Notes: generated by a model not told the origin, from the sequence alone. Positions 13,891 through 25,510 are shown, counted from the stretch's first letter. The stretch is 64,000 nt of DNA from Uloborus plumipes (GCA_038373865.1 JAXGGA010004670.1:21737-85736), one strand, 5' to 3'. Translations and numbers: made by a program.

Positions 13891-15696
13891 TTTTTTTCGG
13901 CTCTCTTTGCTTCATCAGAGGATTTTTGCCTCCAACTCGGCTAAAAGAGGCGGTTACTCACTGATTTTTCCAGTCGCATTCTTTATCCCTCTTATCACTA
14001 TCACCAATATTTTAATAAAATAAAAAGACACCTGATACTTGCGCAAATGCAAGGAAGGTCGAGCGTTAAAATATCAAAAAGTATTTTCCTTAAATTTGCT
14101 GAAAACAGGATCACACAAACACTTCAAAGACAAACAATAATATCCGGGAACTCATATTTTTCATTATTATTTTTTCTTCAAAGATTGGGCTATCCTTCTT
14201 CGCACATTCAAAATATAATTATAAATCATTAAAACTAATGACAATACTTTTTATGTTACAAAGGCATGAACAATGCTTACTTTACACATAAAATATTGAA
14301 AATTTAGTTAGAAAAATAACTAGAACTTTTTTCAAAAACGTTGGTACTGAAATGTGTATATTGTGCAATAGCAACAAGAAAACGAAAAAAAGCCACTAAT
14401 TTTATTCTTTGCAATGATAGAACACACCTTTAGGTTTATTTCGAATGCTTCGATTATTGAACATGACTTCCGCCTCTTCATGAAAAAGCCACTAAAGTAA
14501 ATTCATGTTTTGCACATCTTTATTCTACAACTGATGTTTTGCTGAACTTAACAACTGAATTTGGGAGTCATAAATTATTTCTCACTTTTGTTTCTGCTTA
14601 ATAAAGGATTTAGATGATTTTTAAGTAGTATAATAGGTCTGTAAATATACTGAAAAATAAAGGTATGTTTGCTTTTCAGTGAAATTTAGGTTAGGAAAAT
14701 GACTAGAACTTTTTTTCAAAAATTTTGGTACTGAAATGTGTATATTGCGCAATAGCAACGAGAAAACGTAAAAAACCACTAATTTTATTCTTTGCAATGA
14801 TAGAACACACCTTCAGGCTCATTTCGAATGCTTCCATTATTGAATAGGACCTCCGCCTTTTCGTCAAATGCCACTTAAGTAAACTCATGTTTTGCACAAG
14901 AAAAAAATTGCTTGTCGTAGTTTATTTAAATTTTACTCACACAAAATTACATTACATAAATTTCAAGTATTTTTTTATTAAATCCTCATACTTTCAGCAA
15001 CATATCTGAGAATTTTTGGAGATATTGAAAGATTTCTGCACCCGTCACAATTTACTGAATAGATACCCCTGCATGCAGATTAGGCTTAGCGGTTGACAGA
15101 AAATGTAATTTTTTGAAAAGTTTGACGGCCTGTAAAACAAAAACCGGATCACATATGGGCAAAAGAATTCATATGGTTACTTACCACCATAAACATATTA
15201 AATACACCAAGTTTTATCAAAATCCGAGGACATGGGTTACAAAATCCTGTTTTCTTGGGTTATTTGACATGGATTGACCCTAGTGCAGTTCCTAGTGCAG
15301 TTTTGCATCAAAGAGAGCCTTGGTGCCTCCGTCTAGTAGGGAAACTGGGCGCCGAAATTCTCGTGGAAATGGCGTTTCACCGATGGTGGTGCCACATGAA
15401 AGAGCGGGTGCCGTTCTTGGGGAATGCACTAGGTTTGCAAGAAATAGCAAGAAGCTAAACGCAGCCCCATTTGAAACAAACAAACAAACATTATGAATTA
15501 ATGATCCATTTAAGGGCAGAAGATAATTTTATGCGATGCAAATCTTTGAGAAATGCATTTATAGAATTTTAAAATCACCAGTTTCTATATTTAGTACAAA
15601 ATTCTTCTGCCTCTCAGACGCATCAACTAATTCGTGGCAAAATTCCCAACCTAAATGAAGGGACTAATTTGGCGCGGAGTAACCAATGTAATCAAA

Positions 15697-16070
15697 ATCT
15701 CCCCAAAAACAACAGTGTTGTAAAAAAATCCCCCGCCAAGAAAACCTTAAATACTCAGCCTTAAAAAGTTATGATATCGAGTTTTCCCGCCAAGTTTGTG
15801 CCAAACTACAACTAACCTGTATGTATTGTTCTTTTAAATTGTTTTCAGTCTTGCCAGGCGGGAAGCTTTGTCTTGTGAGGTGGTTGCTCAATGAGTAAAA
15901 ACTTCCCGCCTGGCAGGACTGAAAACAATTTAAAAGAACAATACATACAGGTTAGTTGTAGTTTGGCACAAACTTGGCGGGAAAACTCGATATCATAACT
16001 TTTTAAGGCTGAGTATTTAAGGTTTTCTTGGCGGGGGATTTTTTTACAACACTGTTGTTTTTGGGGAGAT
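15697..16070. mobile_element. Near-perfect 169-bp-arm palindrome
   Basis: Arms 15,697-15,865 and 15,902-16,070 pair with one mismatch that I can find, around a 36-base loop. Ends are ATCTCCCCAAAAAC and its mirror. Each arm holds two CCGCCAAG (CTTGGCGG) words plus a related CCTGGC variant. There is no open frame. Such identity implies recent origin or ongoing conversion between the arms. A MITE or fold-back element is the likely class. Confidence 0.8.
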
Positions 16071-16154
16071 ATCACATGTTTTTGCATTAATATTATTTCT
16101 TTGCCTGTTTTTTTTTTCTCTTCAAAATTTACTTTGCATATTTTTTTTCCTTCA

Positions 16155-17092
16155 ACATTTTTCTTGGCGGTCCGACATATGTGGTTTTCTTGGCGGCATG
16201 CATTTGGTGCAAAAGTTCAAGGATCTTCTTCAGTCTAGGATAAATTTGAAATCAATCACAATGTACCACCCGAACCGACGCAAAACAAAGCTAGTTGCTA
16301 ACAATACTACGATTAAATTAAAAGTTAAAAAAAAAAAAACACCAACCCTTACTGCCGATCTCATATTAAAATGAACTAACTTGAAGATCCCTTTTAAAAG
16401 CCTTATGCAATAAAATCAATTACAAATATTTTATTTGTTAACAAATAGAAACTGGCAACAGATGAAATTATAAATCATTGAGTTTTCTTTCCTCGTCGCC
16501 CAACAATGACAACATAAATGCTCAGATGTTGAACAGAGCTAGTAGATAGAAATCGGACCAATTTTAAGCATTAATAACTCCGGGGTGCGATGACCCGGGG
16601 GGGTAAAGTTTGGGAAAACGTCCTCAATGTCTCATCGAGAATATTCATACCGAAAATCAACACTAAAGACCCCCGGGGAGAAAAGATACGGAAAATAAAA
16701 ACGAGGGGGGAGGGGGTGGGGGTCGAAAAACCCCCTATGCCGAGCTTTGGGACAAAATAAATGTGGGTGCAAAAGCAGAGCTCAATCCGAGTTACCGTTT
16801 AGTCTGGACCCCTGTCAAACAATTTTTAAAAAGTGCGAAAAATAGCGATTTTATAACCTTTATCACCCCTCCCCTGAGGGTCCTGGATGTTTTGCTTTAG
16901 TATGTGCCGTCAGGGGCCGCTGGAGATTGAGTATACCAAAAAAGAACTCTAGGGATCTTTATGGGGCTGAGATACAGAGGGGGGAAAACCCCGGTTTGGT
17001 TACTCGCGTAAACAGTCCTAGTCGCTCTTTTACATTTTTCTTGGCGACGGAAATTTCTTGGCGGCTTGTATTTAGTTTTCTTGGCGGGGCGG
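16155..17092 (+). repeat. CTTGGCGG motif array around a GC-rich segment
   Basis: TTTTCTTGGCGG or close variants occur at about 16,159-16,170, 16,185-16,196, 17,036-17,047, 17,054-17,064 and 17,077-17,088. The same word is in the palindrome just upstream (about 16,023). The two clusters flank a segment with unusual G/C runs (16,570-16,990). This looks like subterminal repeats of a DNA element that includes the palindrome. No transposase is present. Confidence 0.5.
16570..16990. repeat. G/C-run-rich repeat-like segment
   Basis: Contains runs such as CCCGGGGGGGT, CCCCCGGGGAG and GGGGGGAGGGGGTGGGGG in otherwise AT-rich DNA. No open frame of note. Probably the body of a repeat; class unknown. Confidence 0.4.
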
Positions 17093-17109
17093 AACGCTCC
17101 CGCGTCCCG

Positions 17110-18130
17110 TGATCAAGAATAATATTTTTTTCGTGAAACAAATAATCTCCCACAATACACGGCTTTTTATCAGCATTAAATGAATGGCGATTGATTAAAA
17201 AAAAGTAAAATTTGTGTGCCACATTTCAAACGTACTTTACCACGAAATTAAGAAGCGCTAGACTCCATAATGGCATCGTCAATCTACATAATAAAATATT
17301 TATAAATCTTCAGACGTCTATTACCAACTTCACACAGCTTTCGCGTGTCTGGTAGCGCTCTACAAAGATATATATCTCAAGAACGTAATAAAAATTAACG
17401 ACCGAATCATTCTATCTCTACCTCATTAAATTCAATATTCATTTATTTTCCCTCATTAATGAGTCGCCTGATTTATTACTTGTTGGTTTTTCTTCCTCCT
17501 ATGCCATTCACATCTTTTCGATTAGAGTTGATTTTCGGAAAGAAAAAAGGTTGTATCATTTGTTTGTTTGTTCCCTTTTCTTTTCATTTCATTCATTTAT
17601 TTATTTATTTATTTATTTTTATTTTTTGAGTTTAAGAAAAAAAAAATAAATAAAATAAAAACTTTTATTGGTTTTTTAAAATCCATACTGAGATTTATAG
17701 ACTATTTTACATTTTAGTGTTCTTGAAACTTAACCCATGGATGACCTGTTTGTTTTCTTCCTTTTGAGGGGACAGTATGAACTTATTATTATTATTTTTT
17801 AATATATATATATTTAATTTTCTACGTGACTCTTAACAATGTTGAAGCATCTGAATCGGATGACCGTATTAAATGTGCTTGAATTTTTTTTCTGCAAAAG
17901 ATATATATATATCGTCTTTTCGTTAGAAAAATTTATAAATTTATTTTGTCTTTAAAAAATTGTTCTCATAATATTTTATGAAACTTTTAATAGTTGCATA
18001 AGTAACGAGAACAATATTAAAAAAAATAGCAGTTCTTGTCCATTTTGCAAGAAAAATTTAAAGTGTAATTAAATATTTAAATTATGAAATAAACAATATA
18101 AAAATCATAACTTGACCTACGAGAAACGGC
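17110..18130. other. Non-coding, simple-repeat-rich stretch
   Basis: Holds a TATT-type microsatellite (about 17,586-17,650) and short AT dinucleotide runs near 17,805 and 17,903. No gene seen. Confidence 0.5.
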
Positions 18131-18142
18131 TTTACTAAGCAC

Positions 18143-18387
18143 AAGTTGCTCACCCACGAGAGGAGCTAAGGGGCTTAAGCCCCTCCCAGAAAAATGAAGA
18201 GGAACCCCTTTGATAAACCAAACTGCTTAAAATTGTGTCTTTGGTAATTTGATGAGATATAGCCCCCAACCCCTCCTTAATTTCAATGAAAATAACTTTA
18301 ATTTTTTTCTCTAGGACTTCAAATTCGAAACATTTCTGGAAGAGGGCCACTTAGCTCTTCCCAGAAAGCAACTCTAGATGCACCACT
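18143..18387. mobile_element. hAT-like non-autonomous element
   Basis: The right end read on the minus strand starts CAGTGGTGCATCTAGAG, a hAT-type terminus. Internal GGGGCTTAAGCCCCTCCC and a second CTTCCCAGAAAG region resemble such elements. Candidate 8-bp target duplications are CTAAGCAC at 18,135-18,142 and CTAAGTAC at about 18,388-18,395 (7 of 8 match). The left terminus is degraded. Confidence 0.45.
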
Positions 18388-18395
18388 GCTAAGTA

Positions 18396-19347
18396 CATTG
18401 AATTGTTGCATAGAGAAAACCTCTTCGTTGCTACAAGAAACAATATGCAAGAATGTCTCGTTTAGTGTGGCTTCTTTTAGAAACCACCCCTCCATACCAC
18501 GGGTTTTGCTAATATGTTGTATTTAAACTACATCCTTGCAGCATATGTTTCATTTGCATTATACTTCTTCTTTTCACTAAAAGTGAAAGCAAAGTTTAGG
18601 TTATTTTTAGTACAAAATGCGAAAAGTCTGGCCAAATGACTATGCAGAGCGTTGTAGGGTCGTTGGAATGTTCCAGAATCATAAGTGTATTTTACGTTAA
18701 CTATTAATGTCAGCAAGCTTACAGGGCATACATTTTACATTTTCACTTTCAGATGTTCAGATTTCACAATCCACTTTTGTAACAATATTTTACTATTTAT
18801 AGTTTAATAGCCATTTTGATTTCGCAAAATTGTACAAATACGTGAAAATATAATAGGCATAAACATAGAGTTTGAATTTTCATCTAATTTTGGAACATTT
18901 GTCATTTATGTATTCAAAATTTTTCCTCACTCGCGAACAATTTTGAATTGGCAAGTAAACCATCGGAAGTAGAAATGGAGAGACTGGAATAATGAGATAT
19001 GACACAGGGCAACAGTCATTTTGGTACCGGGGGATTTGAAACTGATTCTATATGAATTTGATGCTTTCAATTCAAATGTAATATTAGTTTTTGTCTAGGC
19101 ACTTACATTTCAAATATATAATGTTTAAGCGAAATATAAGTGTCACGAATTTGAATCAAATGGGTAGATCAAATAAAGAACAAAACATAGCATTTTTATT
19201 ATTATGTACGAATGTTATATATATATCGAGGGAAGGGAACATTTGTACTTCAAGAACTTGCAAGCATACTTTAACTCGTAAAATCGTTGTTGCTAAACGG
19301 GCCATATGGATGGCCTCCAGTTATAAATCGCTATTTATAGTTACTGT
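18396..19347. other. Non-coding stretch
   Basis: No gene, repeat pair or exon-like frame that I can support. Confidence 0.5.
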
Positions 19348-19480
19348 CGACTGGAAGTGGAAACGGACCACTTCATTTTAAAATAGGTTGGATCTGTGAG
19401 AACGCGTAAGCAGTGAAGTCGCACATTCTCGCTAATCCAACCAATTTTTAAATGAAGTGGGCAGTTTCTGCTTCCAGTCG
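19348..19480. mobile_element. Short palindromic MITE
   Basis: CGACTGGAAGTGGAAACGG at 19,348 is mirrored by CTGCTTCCAGTCG ending at 19,480. The arms of about 45 bases (with mismatches) include CCACTTCATTT and AGGTTGGA. Open frames running through it are shadows. Confidence 0.65.
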
Positions 19481-21200
19481 ATCAGCCATCTCTTCGTGGT
19501 TTAACTGTAGTGATTTCACTGCGAGTATTGTCCATTTACCCGAGAAGGCACTTGGCTCAGCCTTCGTCACGTGGTATCCGAAGATTCGATTTCACTGTTT
19601 TCAGAAGAAGACTCAGGATCTTAGGGTTTTGCCGTAAAAGCAGCAACTTTTAACATGTAAGAATAACAAAAATAACAACAGACAAACGAAGCAAATGACG
19701 AAGAGGACACTAAATTTTTTTCGCACATTTAATAGCGCCAAAGTTAAAGTTTTTATTTGGAAGCACAGAAACGCTGTTACCGTTCGCCCCCGACAAAACT
19801 GAATTATTTTGCGTTTGGGAAAGCTAAGAACAGTGCCATTTCATTGTGGACGTACAACAAGTGAACTTAAGACTGACAATAGACAAAAAATATATGTCGG
19901 AAGCAATCCTTGTTTCAGAAAGTAATCTCGCTTTAGAAGTACACAAAATGGGGAGTGAAACTGCACATTTTGGGTGTAACAGCATGTTAAAAATGCACCG
20001 ATCTAAACAGATGGAGCGAACCGAGAAAAACTAATTGATTTAGCGCCTCGAATGTAGCTATTATCCGTCACAAAAATTTGAGCATCTAAAAAAAAATATT
20101 TTTGTTGCCCTTTGTAAGAGTATTATAGATACAATCGTTAGCAAATGAATTAAACGATAAGTATTTGAAAATATGCTTTAAGGGACTAGTAGGTATAACA
20201 TAAAAAGTAGCTGTATTTGAATCTTTAGTACCAGAACTTTGTTCGCTGTTTTGTCAGCTCTGGAGTCTTTTCACATGAATAATATTTTGCTTGCAAATGC
20301 AAATTATTGCGAAGTTTTGAAAAGAAACCCATCTGCTAGTGAAATTTCATGTTCAACGATGATGAGCTAATTTTTATGCATGATTAATTTTCACTACAAA
20401 AAACATACTCTATTACACCAAGGTACAATTTCTTTTGTTTCAAAATAGCAGAGGACTTTTTTTTAGAAATATTAGAGGAAAAACGATACGGATTAAGTTA
20501 TTTTTAAAAAATACTTCCTTATCTCTATGTGTGTGAGGAGGAAGGGGGGGGGGGATGGGACCCCAATATTTACAGCTACTTAGAAAATGTGAAAGTGCCC
20601 CTCCCCCTCAGTTTCTGCTTCAAACTCTTTTTGCAGTTTCAGAAGTTAGTTTTTTTCCGACTTTCATGATTGTTTTATTTAATTGCATTAGAAAAATAAA
20701 CATTTCAGAGCAAGAAATATTGCTTTGTGATATTTTTCCCAACTTCAAACGAGTACTGGAGAAATATTTATAAGGTTAAAATTTAATCAAAAAATAAACA
20801 CAATGAATTTTAAACTTTCCTTTTCAAAAAATGCCAATGAGTATTCCAGTACAATAATTTCATCTCAGCATAACAGAACTCAAATGATTTTTTTCTAAAG
20901 ATTTTCCTCCACAATAGAAATATTATACTACGTTTCTGAAATCACGTTCTGTGCTTTTTTCCCTTTTCTCATTCTCGTGCGTTATTTCCCACAAGAAAAC
21001 TCTTGCTTCAGCTGAGATACATTGGTTTCACGATTGTTTCAGGAATATGTCATACAGCATAATTTTTGTTTCTAAATTGGAATAAGACGCCGCACAATGT
21101 TGCAGATGACTTTTGAAAGAGCAAAATAAATAAAAAGAGAATTTACGTCAGTGCATTCAAAATTTTGATTTTCTGTTTTTCTGATAATTTATTTTCTCGA
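19481..21200. other. Non-coding stretch
   Basis: Only a G-run at about 20,544-20,554 stands out. No supported gene. Confidence 0.5.
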
Positions 21201-21204
21201 GATA

Positions 21205-21440
21205 GAGAATTTTATTTTTATTTTTTATTTTTATTTTTATTTTTATTTTTAGTTTTATTTATATATATAGATTTTTATTTTTATTTTTTTTATTTTTTAT
21301 TTTATTTATTTTATTTTTATTTTTATTTTTTATTAAAATTTTTTTTTAATTTTTTTAATGAATTTATTTTATTTATTTATTTATTTTTTCATTACCTTTA
21401 TGAAAATATTTTACTTATATTTTTATTTTTATTTATTACT
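21205..21440. repeat. T-rich microsatellite, mostly (TTTTTA)n
   Basis: About 230 bases of TTTTTA/TTTA-type units. The Phe/Tyr-rich open frame across it is a composition artefact. Confidence 0.85.
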
Positions 21441-22132
21441 AACCAAAATTTGACCAAAGTTGAATGTTTACCCATGTGGGTTGTTTTGTAAATTCTCACA
21501 TACGTCATCCCATAATTTGTTAAAATTAACATTGTTTAATATGCGCAAAGGGACTGCGAAAGTTGAAAAAGGGAAAAAAAAAAAAGAATTTTAAAAGAAT
21601 AATAACATTAACGACAGGCATAAATCACATTTTTTGAAATTTGCTTCCTTAAAACAGCTGTTAATAGCAACGGAGAAACAGCTCTTAATATGGTATTTTA
21701 ACGTTAGGATTTTACGAACAGTCGGTTGCTTAGTACAGGTAACATCATCAATTATTGCAATGCTTTCTTTTAATCACAGATTTTTAGTCAACTATGATCA
21801 AAACCTTAATTTTAAAGCTTTTAATGCGTCGGTTTATATCAGACCGCGGCAACAAGTCCGGGGCAAAGTGAAATAGTAATTTAGGTAACTAACTCGTTTT
21901 GAAAATTACAGAACGTAAAGCAAGAACAATGTATTTTACAATAAAACTTGCATTGAAATATTAAATTTAATTTTTGGCAGTGAATTCTAATTTCCAAAAG
22001 AACAAAAAAGTGGAAAGTTTCAAGTCTTTCTTTTTTTTTGCATGGAGCAAAGTGAAAAATAAAATATTTTGCTCATGAAGTATTTTTATTTGATTATTAA
22101 AAACATTTCTCCTTAAATGAATGAGTAAATAA

Positions 22133-22310
22133 ATAATAAAAGGATTCACGGATAAATAAATAAATGAGTGAAAAAATTATTTAATAAATAAGAAAATGAG
22201 TTAACGAATGGATAAGTATGTTAATTAATGAATGATAAATGCAAATAAATCAATTAAGGAACGAGTACTAGGTTATTAAATGAATGAATGAATATAAAAA
22301 AAATAAATAA
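22133..22310. repeat. Degenerate AATAAATG/GAATGAAT simple repeat
   Basis: Imperfect units of ATAAATAAATGAGTG and GAATGAATGAAT type. Confidence 0.6.
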
Positions 22311-22514
22311 TCTCTTTTACTTTGCTGTGCGTGCACGTGACAAATTGAATTAAACAGTTAAAATCAAAACACGCCTATTGTTAACTAAATACATGCATAA
22401 TAGTGAATGCACTGAACACCAGTAGATCGTAATTGGTATTTGAAATGAAAAAAGAAACTTTATCATTTTTTTGTTATTTATTTATTTAAGTTTTTGATTT
22501 AAAAAAAAATAAAT

Positions 22515-22852
22515 ACTGTCGTCCGTAAAGACCGCACTTAGAACTCGAGAACCGTTCCACTTAAAAAGGGATGATGGGTTGTCAATGGGAACTTTCCAAA
22601 GTTTTCAATTTGAAACTTTGGAAAAGCATAGCAAATGCAATTTGCATTTGTTATGCTTTTGATACATTCAACTAAACAACGTATTTGAAATTAGCATCGT
22701 TCTACGTTGTTTGATACGACTCAAAATACTTCTTATTATTCTTCCCCCTTTTTACTATCTTATCTATCACCCCTATTTCGGTAAGATCAGAGAAGACCTG
22801 AAGCATGTGTTAATAAGCGGAAGGTTTTACCTAAGAAAAATCAGACAGTATG
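22515..22852. repeat. Interspersed repeat family R1, copy 1
   Basis: Shares its whole course with 51,797-52,105: GTCCGT...ACCGC, GATGGGTTGT, TTGAAATTAGCATC, ATACGACTCAAAAT, then GATCAGAGAAGACCTGA and GCGGAAGGTTTTAC. This copy contains two extra hairpins: CCAAAGTTTTCAATTTGAAA with its mirror (about 22,597-22,622), and a palindrome around GCAAATGCAATTTGCATTTG (about 22,623-22,661). It begins TGTCG and ends CAGACA, so a solo LTR is possible, but I see no clean target duplication. Confidence 0.7.
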
Positions 22853-23020
22853 TGCATCAAATTTGGAAATTGAATCTTTTACTCTTTTCTTTTCTCTTCA
22901 GAGCTATTTATTTTTTGGCTGGTATTAACCTAAGTCGAATCTCGTAAAAACAAACTCCAAGGGTCCTAAGAAACCAATTTCTCTTAAACGACAAACAATG
23001 TAAAGGGGATCTGAAATATG

Positions 23021-23560
23021 CAGTAGAACCTCGCTAAACCGAACACGCTTAAAGCAAATTACTGCTAGGACGAACTACATTTCCGATTCCTACCTTATGG
23101 TTTGTAATGTTTTGTTTTTCGGATAAGACGCACCGATTTTAAGGGTCCCTTGGGGCTCATTTTAACAAGTTTTTACTGTAGTAAACCCTCGATTATCCGC
23201 GGGGTGGATTATGCGCGAGGGTCTCAGAAAAAAAAATCGTAGTTAACTTTATTCTTTTAGAAACTTATTTACCTTTATAGATTTTATATGCTTGAGAACT
23301 TCAAATATAAATAATTTTTTATGCTGTACCTAACGTCACTGTTTGCACATATCATGTTTTAAGTGCAATGCAATTATTTTGAAGCAAAAGATATTTTTTA
23401 TTTTCTTTACCCCATATTTTATGCTTTTTTCGGATTATCCGCGGTTTTCGTTATCCACGATACCCGTGCCACCCAATACTGCGGATAATCAAGAGTGTAC
23501 TGTAATTCGTGTTTGCAGTTATTCGTTTTAGCGCATTCGGTATAACGAGGTTCCACCGTA
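23021..23560. mobile_element. Tigger/pogo-type MITE, outer element
   Basis: The left end CAGTAGAACCTCGCTAAACC is mirrored by GGTATAACGAGGTTCCACCG at 23,540-23,559. This matches the general terminus style of Tigger-like Tc1/mariner elements. A second element is inserted inside it. Confidence 0.7.
23177..23503. mobile_element. Tigger-like MITE nested inside the outer one
   Basis: The left end is TGTAGTAAACCCTCGATTAT. The right end read in reverse is TACAGTACACTCTTGATTAT followed by CCGC in both. A further internal GGATTATCCGCGG sits near 23,431. The insert is flanked by TA, as Tc1/mariner elements require. Confidence 0.6.
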
Positions 23561-24300
23561 TGAGTTAAAAGAAGTTGATATATTGTTAAGTAGGTGAAAT
23601 TGTAAATTGTAAAAATATTTTACTTCTTTCCCCACTCCTACTATTTCACTTTACCCCACTTTTTACCACTAATTATCAATTTAAAATCTTAATTCAAACT
23701 TTTTTGCCGCAAAAACTCGCAAAGCTAAATTATATAACTGGAGCTCGGTAGTGTACGAACGATATTACCAGTAGTGATACTAATATACATTTCTTATAAT
23801 AAAGTTTCACGTTTTCTTGAGAAATCAGTAGCTATATTTCGTTGAACCTTAACTGAGAAATGCTTCTCTAAATATTTATCATTTTACCTACATTTACTCA
23901 GAGTTTTTATACTATAGTACAATAATGTTCGTTTCTTTATTTCAACTAGTACTACTATTTCCAAAACATAAAGGCAGCATGAATTAATCCCCTCCCTAAA
24001 CAGCATTTTCCGAAACCATCGTTCAGAGGCATTGAATAATATGAAGAAAAAAGCTTTTTAGTAAAGTGGTTTTAAATGTTTTGAAAGCTCACAGAAACAT
24101 TTTTACGATAGTTAAGGTAAAATGCGGCTTCGTGGCTTAAAAAAAGGAGTGCGATTACTCAGGTACGCACGTTAAAAGCTATGTTACTTCAACTCACAAT
24201 TTTAAATGATATCTTTAATGCAATATTTTTTGAAGTGGATGAAGTTTTAACTAAAACGTGGAAATTGTGCCTACAATGGTATGGCCCCATGAAGTTAGCT
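23561..24300. other. Non-coding stretch
   Basis: No gene or repeat pair that I can support. Confidence 0.45.
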
Positions 24301-24530
24301 TTAACCCTCTCGGCACCCTGGACCTCATATGAGGCTCCTACTTTTGAACTCAATTTTGGAAGAAGTAAACACTTAAAATGATTTTTTTTCCGTCAGTGAC
24401 TCCACCTATTCATGTAGATCACATATGAGGCTTCTAAGTGAAAAAAAAATCATTTTAAGTGTTTACTTCTTCCAAAATTGAGTTCAAAAGTAGGAGCCTC
24501 ATATGAGGTCCAGGGTGCCGAGAGGGTTAA
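24301..24530. mobile_element. Palindromic MITE with TTAA ends (piggyBac type)
   Basis: Arms of about 89 bp (24,301-24,389 and 24,442-24,530) pair essentially perfectly around a 52-base loop. Ends are TTAACCCTCTCGGCACCCTGG-like, cut short here to TTAACCCTCTCGGC. TTAA at both ends and a following CCCT are the signature of piggyBac-type insertion (TTAA target duplication). No transposase. The loop repeats part of the arm word CATATGAGGC. Confidence 0.75.
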
Positions 24531-24751
24531 AACAGCTTTTTAAGAACAGAAAATAAATGCTTCAGTTTTGTAACGAAAGTTACGATTTAATCTTTTTTTT
24601 TCAAATACATCGATGTTATACTGCTTCTCTAATAAGTTGACCTCCGACCTAGTAATAGGTGGCTTTAAAAACAGAGTAAACATTCCACTATTTCACTGTA
24701 CCTCGTTATTTTTCACTTTGAACAACATTTCCTTACTATTCGTCTGAAGTA

Positions 24752-25510
24752 CAGGGTGTTTTATATTGAATGGCACAAAAAGAATAGCGCAGTGTGACGG
24801 CCCTAATACATTTATTCAGTCAAAAAAAATTATTCTGCAACTACAATTACACAAGTTTTATTTGGCAGCAAGGAACAATCATCGAATGACGAACACGGCG
24901 CTAGAGGCGCTGTTGAACAGAAAGTCATCCATGCAGGAGAAAGCGTGCTGCGTTTTCGTACAACAATTAATGGGGAAGTTTACCATGAGATGGGGACGTA
25001 ACGACGTTACCTCTCTTAGTGGTTACTCTCCCAGCTGAGGAAGCTGTTCCTGATTTCCTTTTGCAGCAAGATAGTGCTCCGCCACATTGGAATAAAAACA
25101 TACGTGAGTTCCTGAATGAACATCTACCCCATCGCTGAATTGGCCGTTCTGGGAAAAATGATTTAATTTTTCTTTATTAACCGCCAAGATCCTCAGATCT
25201 AATGCCTTCTGATTTTTTTTCTTTGGAGTTTTGTTAAAGACTAGGTGTTTGTGCCTCCACTTCCTCAGAACTAGAGGAACTGAAGCAACGGATAACTGCA
25301 GCGTTGAACTTCATTACAAGGGATATGCTATCACAAGTGTGACTGGAGCTTGATTACCGTGTAGACATTTGTCATGTCCCCGGAGGGGCACATATTGAGC
25401 ACCTGTAGAAACTTGAATAAATGTAGTTTTCAGATGAATTTGAATTTTCAAAATATATCAATTACAACGTTCACAATCTCTTTTTGTCCCATTCAATATG
25501 AAACACCCTG
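24752..25510 (+). mobile_element. Internally deleted mariner-type transposon
   Basis: Terminal repeats begin CAGGGTGTTTTATATTGAAT at 24,752 and, mirrored, CAGGGTGTTTCATATTGAAT at 25,510. TA flanks at 24,750-24,751 and 25,511-25,512 are the target duplication. At 759 bp it is well short of a full mariner, so it has lost coding sequence. The remaining transposase is listed separately. Confidence 0.8.
25030..25410 (+). pseudogene. Degraded mariner-family transposase, C-terminal part
   Basis: The transposase is a DDE/D-type enzyme that cuts and pastes the element through its terminal repeats. Visible relics are QQDSAPPHW around 25,064-25,090 (the second catalytic Asp at 25,070-25,072), REFLNEHLP, PPRSSDLMPSDFF (25,181-25,219, where the third acidic residue is Asp rather than Glu), VFVPPLP, LEELKQRITAAL and, near the end, ELDYRVDICHV and GGAHIEHL. 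Stops and frameshifts separate these blocks: a TGA in the middle of HLPHR-IGRSG, and further breaks after LWSFVK. The N-terminal DNA-binding part and first catalytic Asp are missing or unrecognisable. The reading order and the flanking TIRs make the family assignment firm. The gene is dead. Confidence 0.7.

Larger units (their letters stand above)
12274..15280. mobile_element. 3-kb fold-back (long inverted repeat) element
   Basis: The left arm beginning GGGTCATTCCATGTCA (12,274) is mirrored by TGACATGGATTGACCC ending at 15,280. The arms can be followed base by base through to an almost perfect core at 13,767-13,890. They differ by scattered substitutions and indels, notably about 110 extra bases in the left arm (about 13,605-13,725), so this is an old palindrome rather than a fresh fold-back read. 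No transposase is visible. Small open frames such as those at 12,647 and 14,703 are the same arm sequence read in mirror positions and are not genes. I could not find a target-site duplication for this insert. Confidence 0.75.
12081..15488 (+). mobile_element. tRNA-derived SINE split by a fold-back insertion
   Basis: The left part (12,081-12,273) has a tRNA-like head. The right part (15,281-15,488) ends in a (CAAA)n tail. The 12-base word CATTATGAATTA flanks the whole unit at 12,069-12,080 and 15,489-15,500, as expected for a LINE-mobilised SINE. Without the insert the SINE would be about 400 bp. The insert (12,274-15,280) is described separately. The flanking duplication is direct evidence that head and tail were once one element. 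SINE family not named. Confidence 0.75.

Noticed and set aside
12647..14897. Two matching small proteins starting MQNMSLLKWH on opposite strands
   Set aside because: They are the two arms of the fold-back element, read as mirror images.
21165..21491. 108-codon Phe/Tyr/Leu-rich open frame
   Set aside because: It is a translation of the TTTTTA microsatellite.
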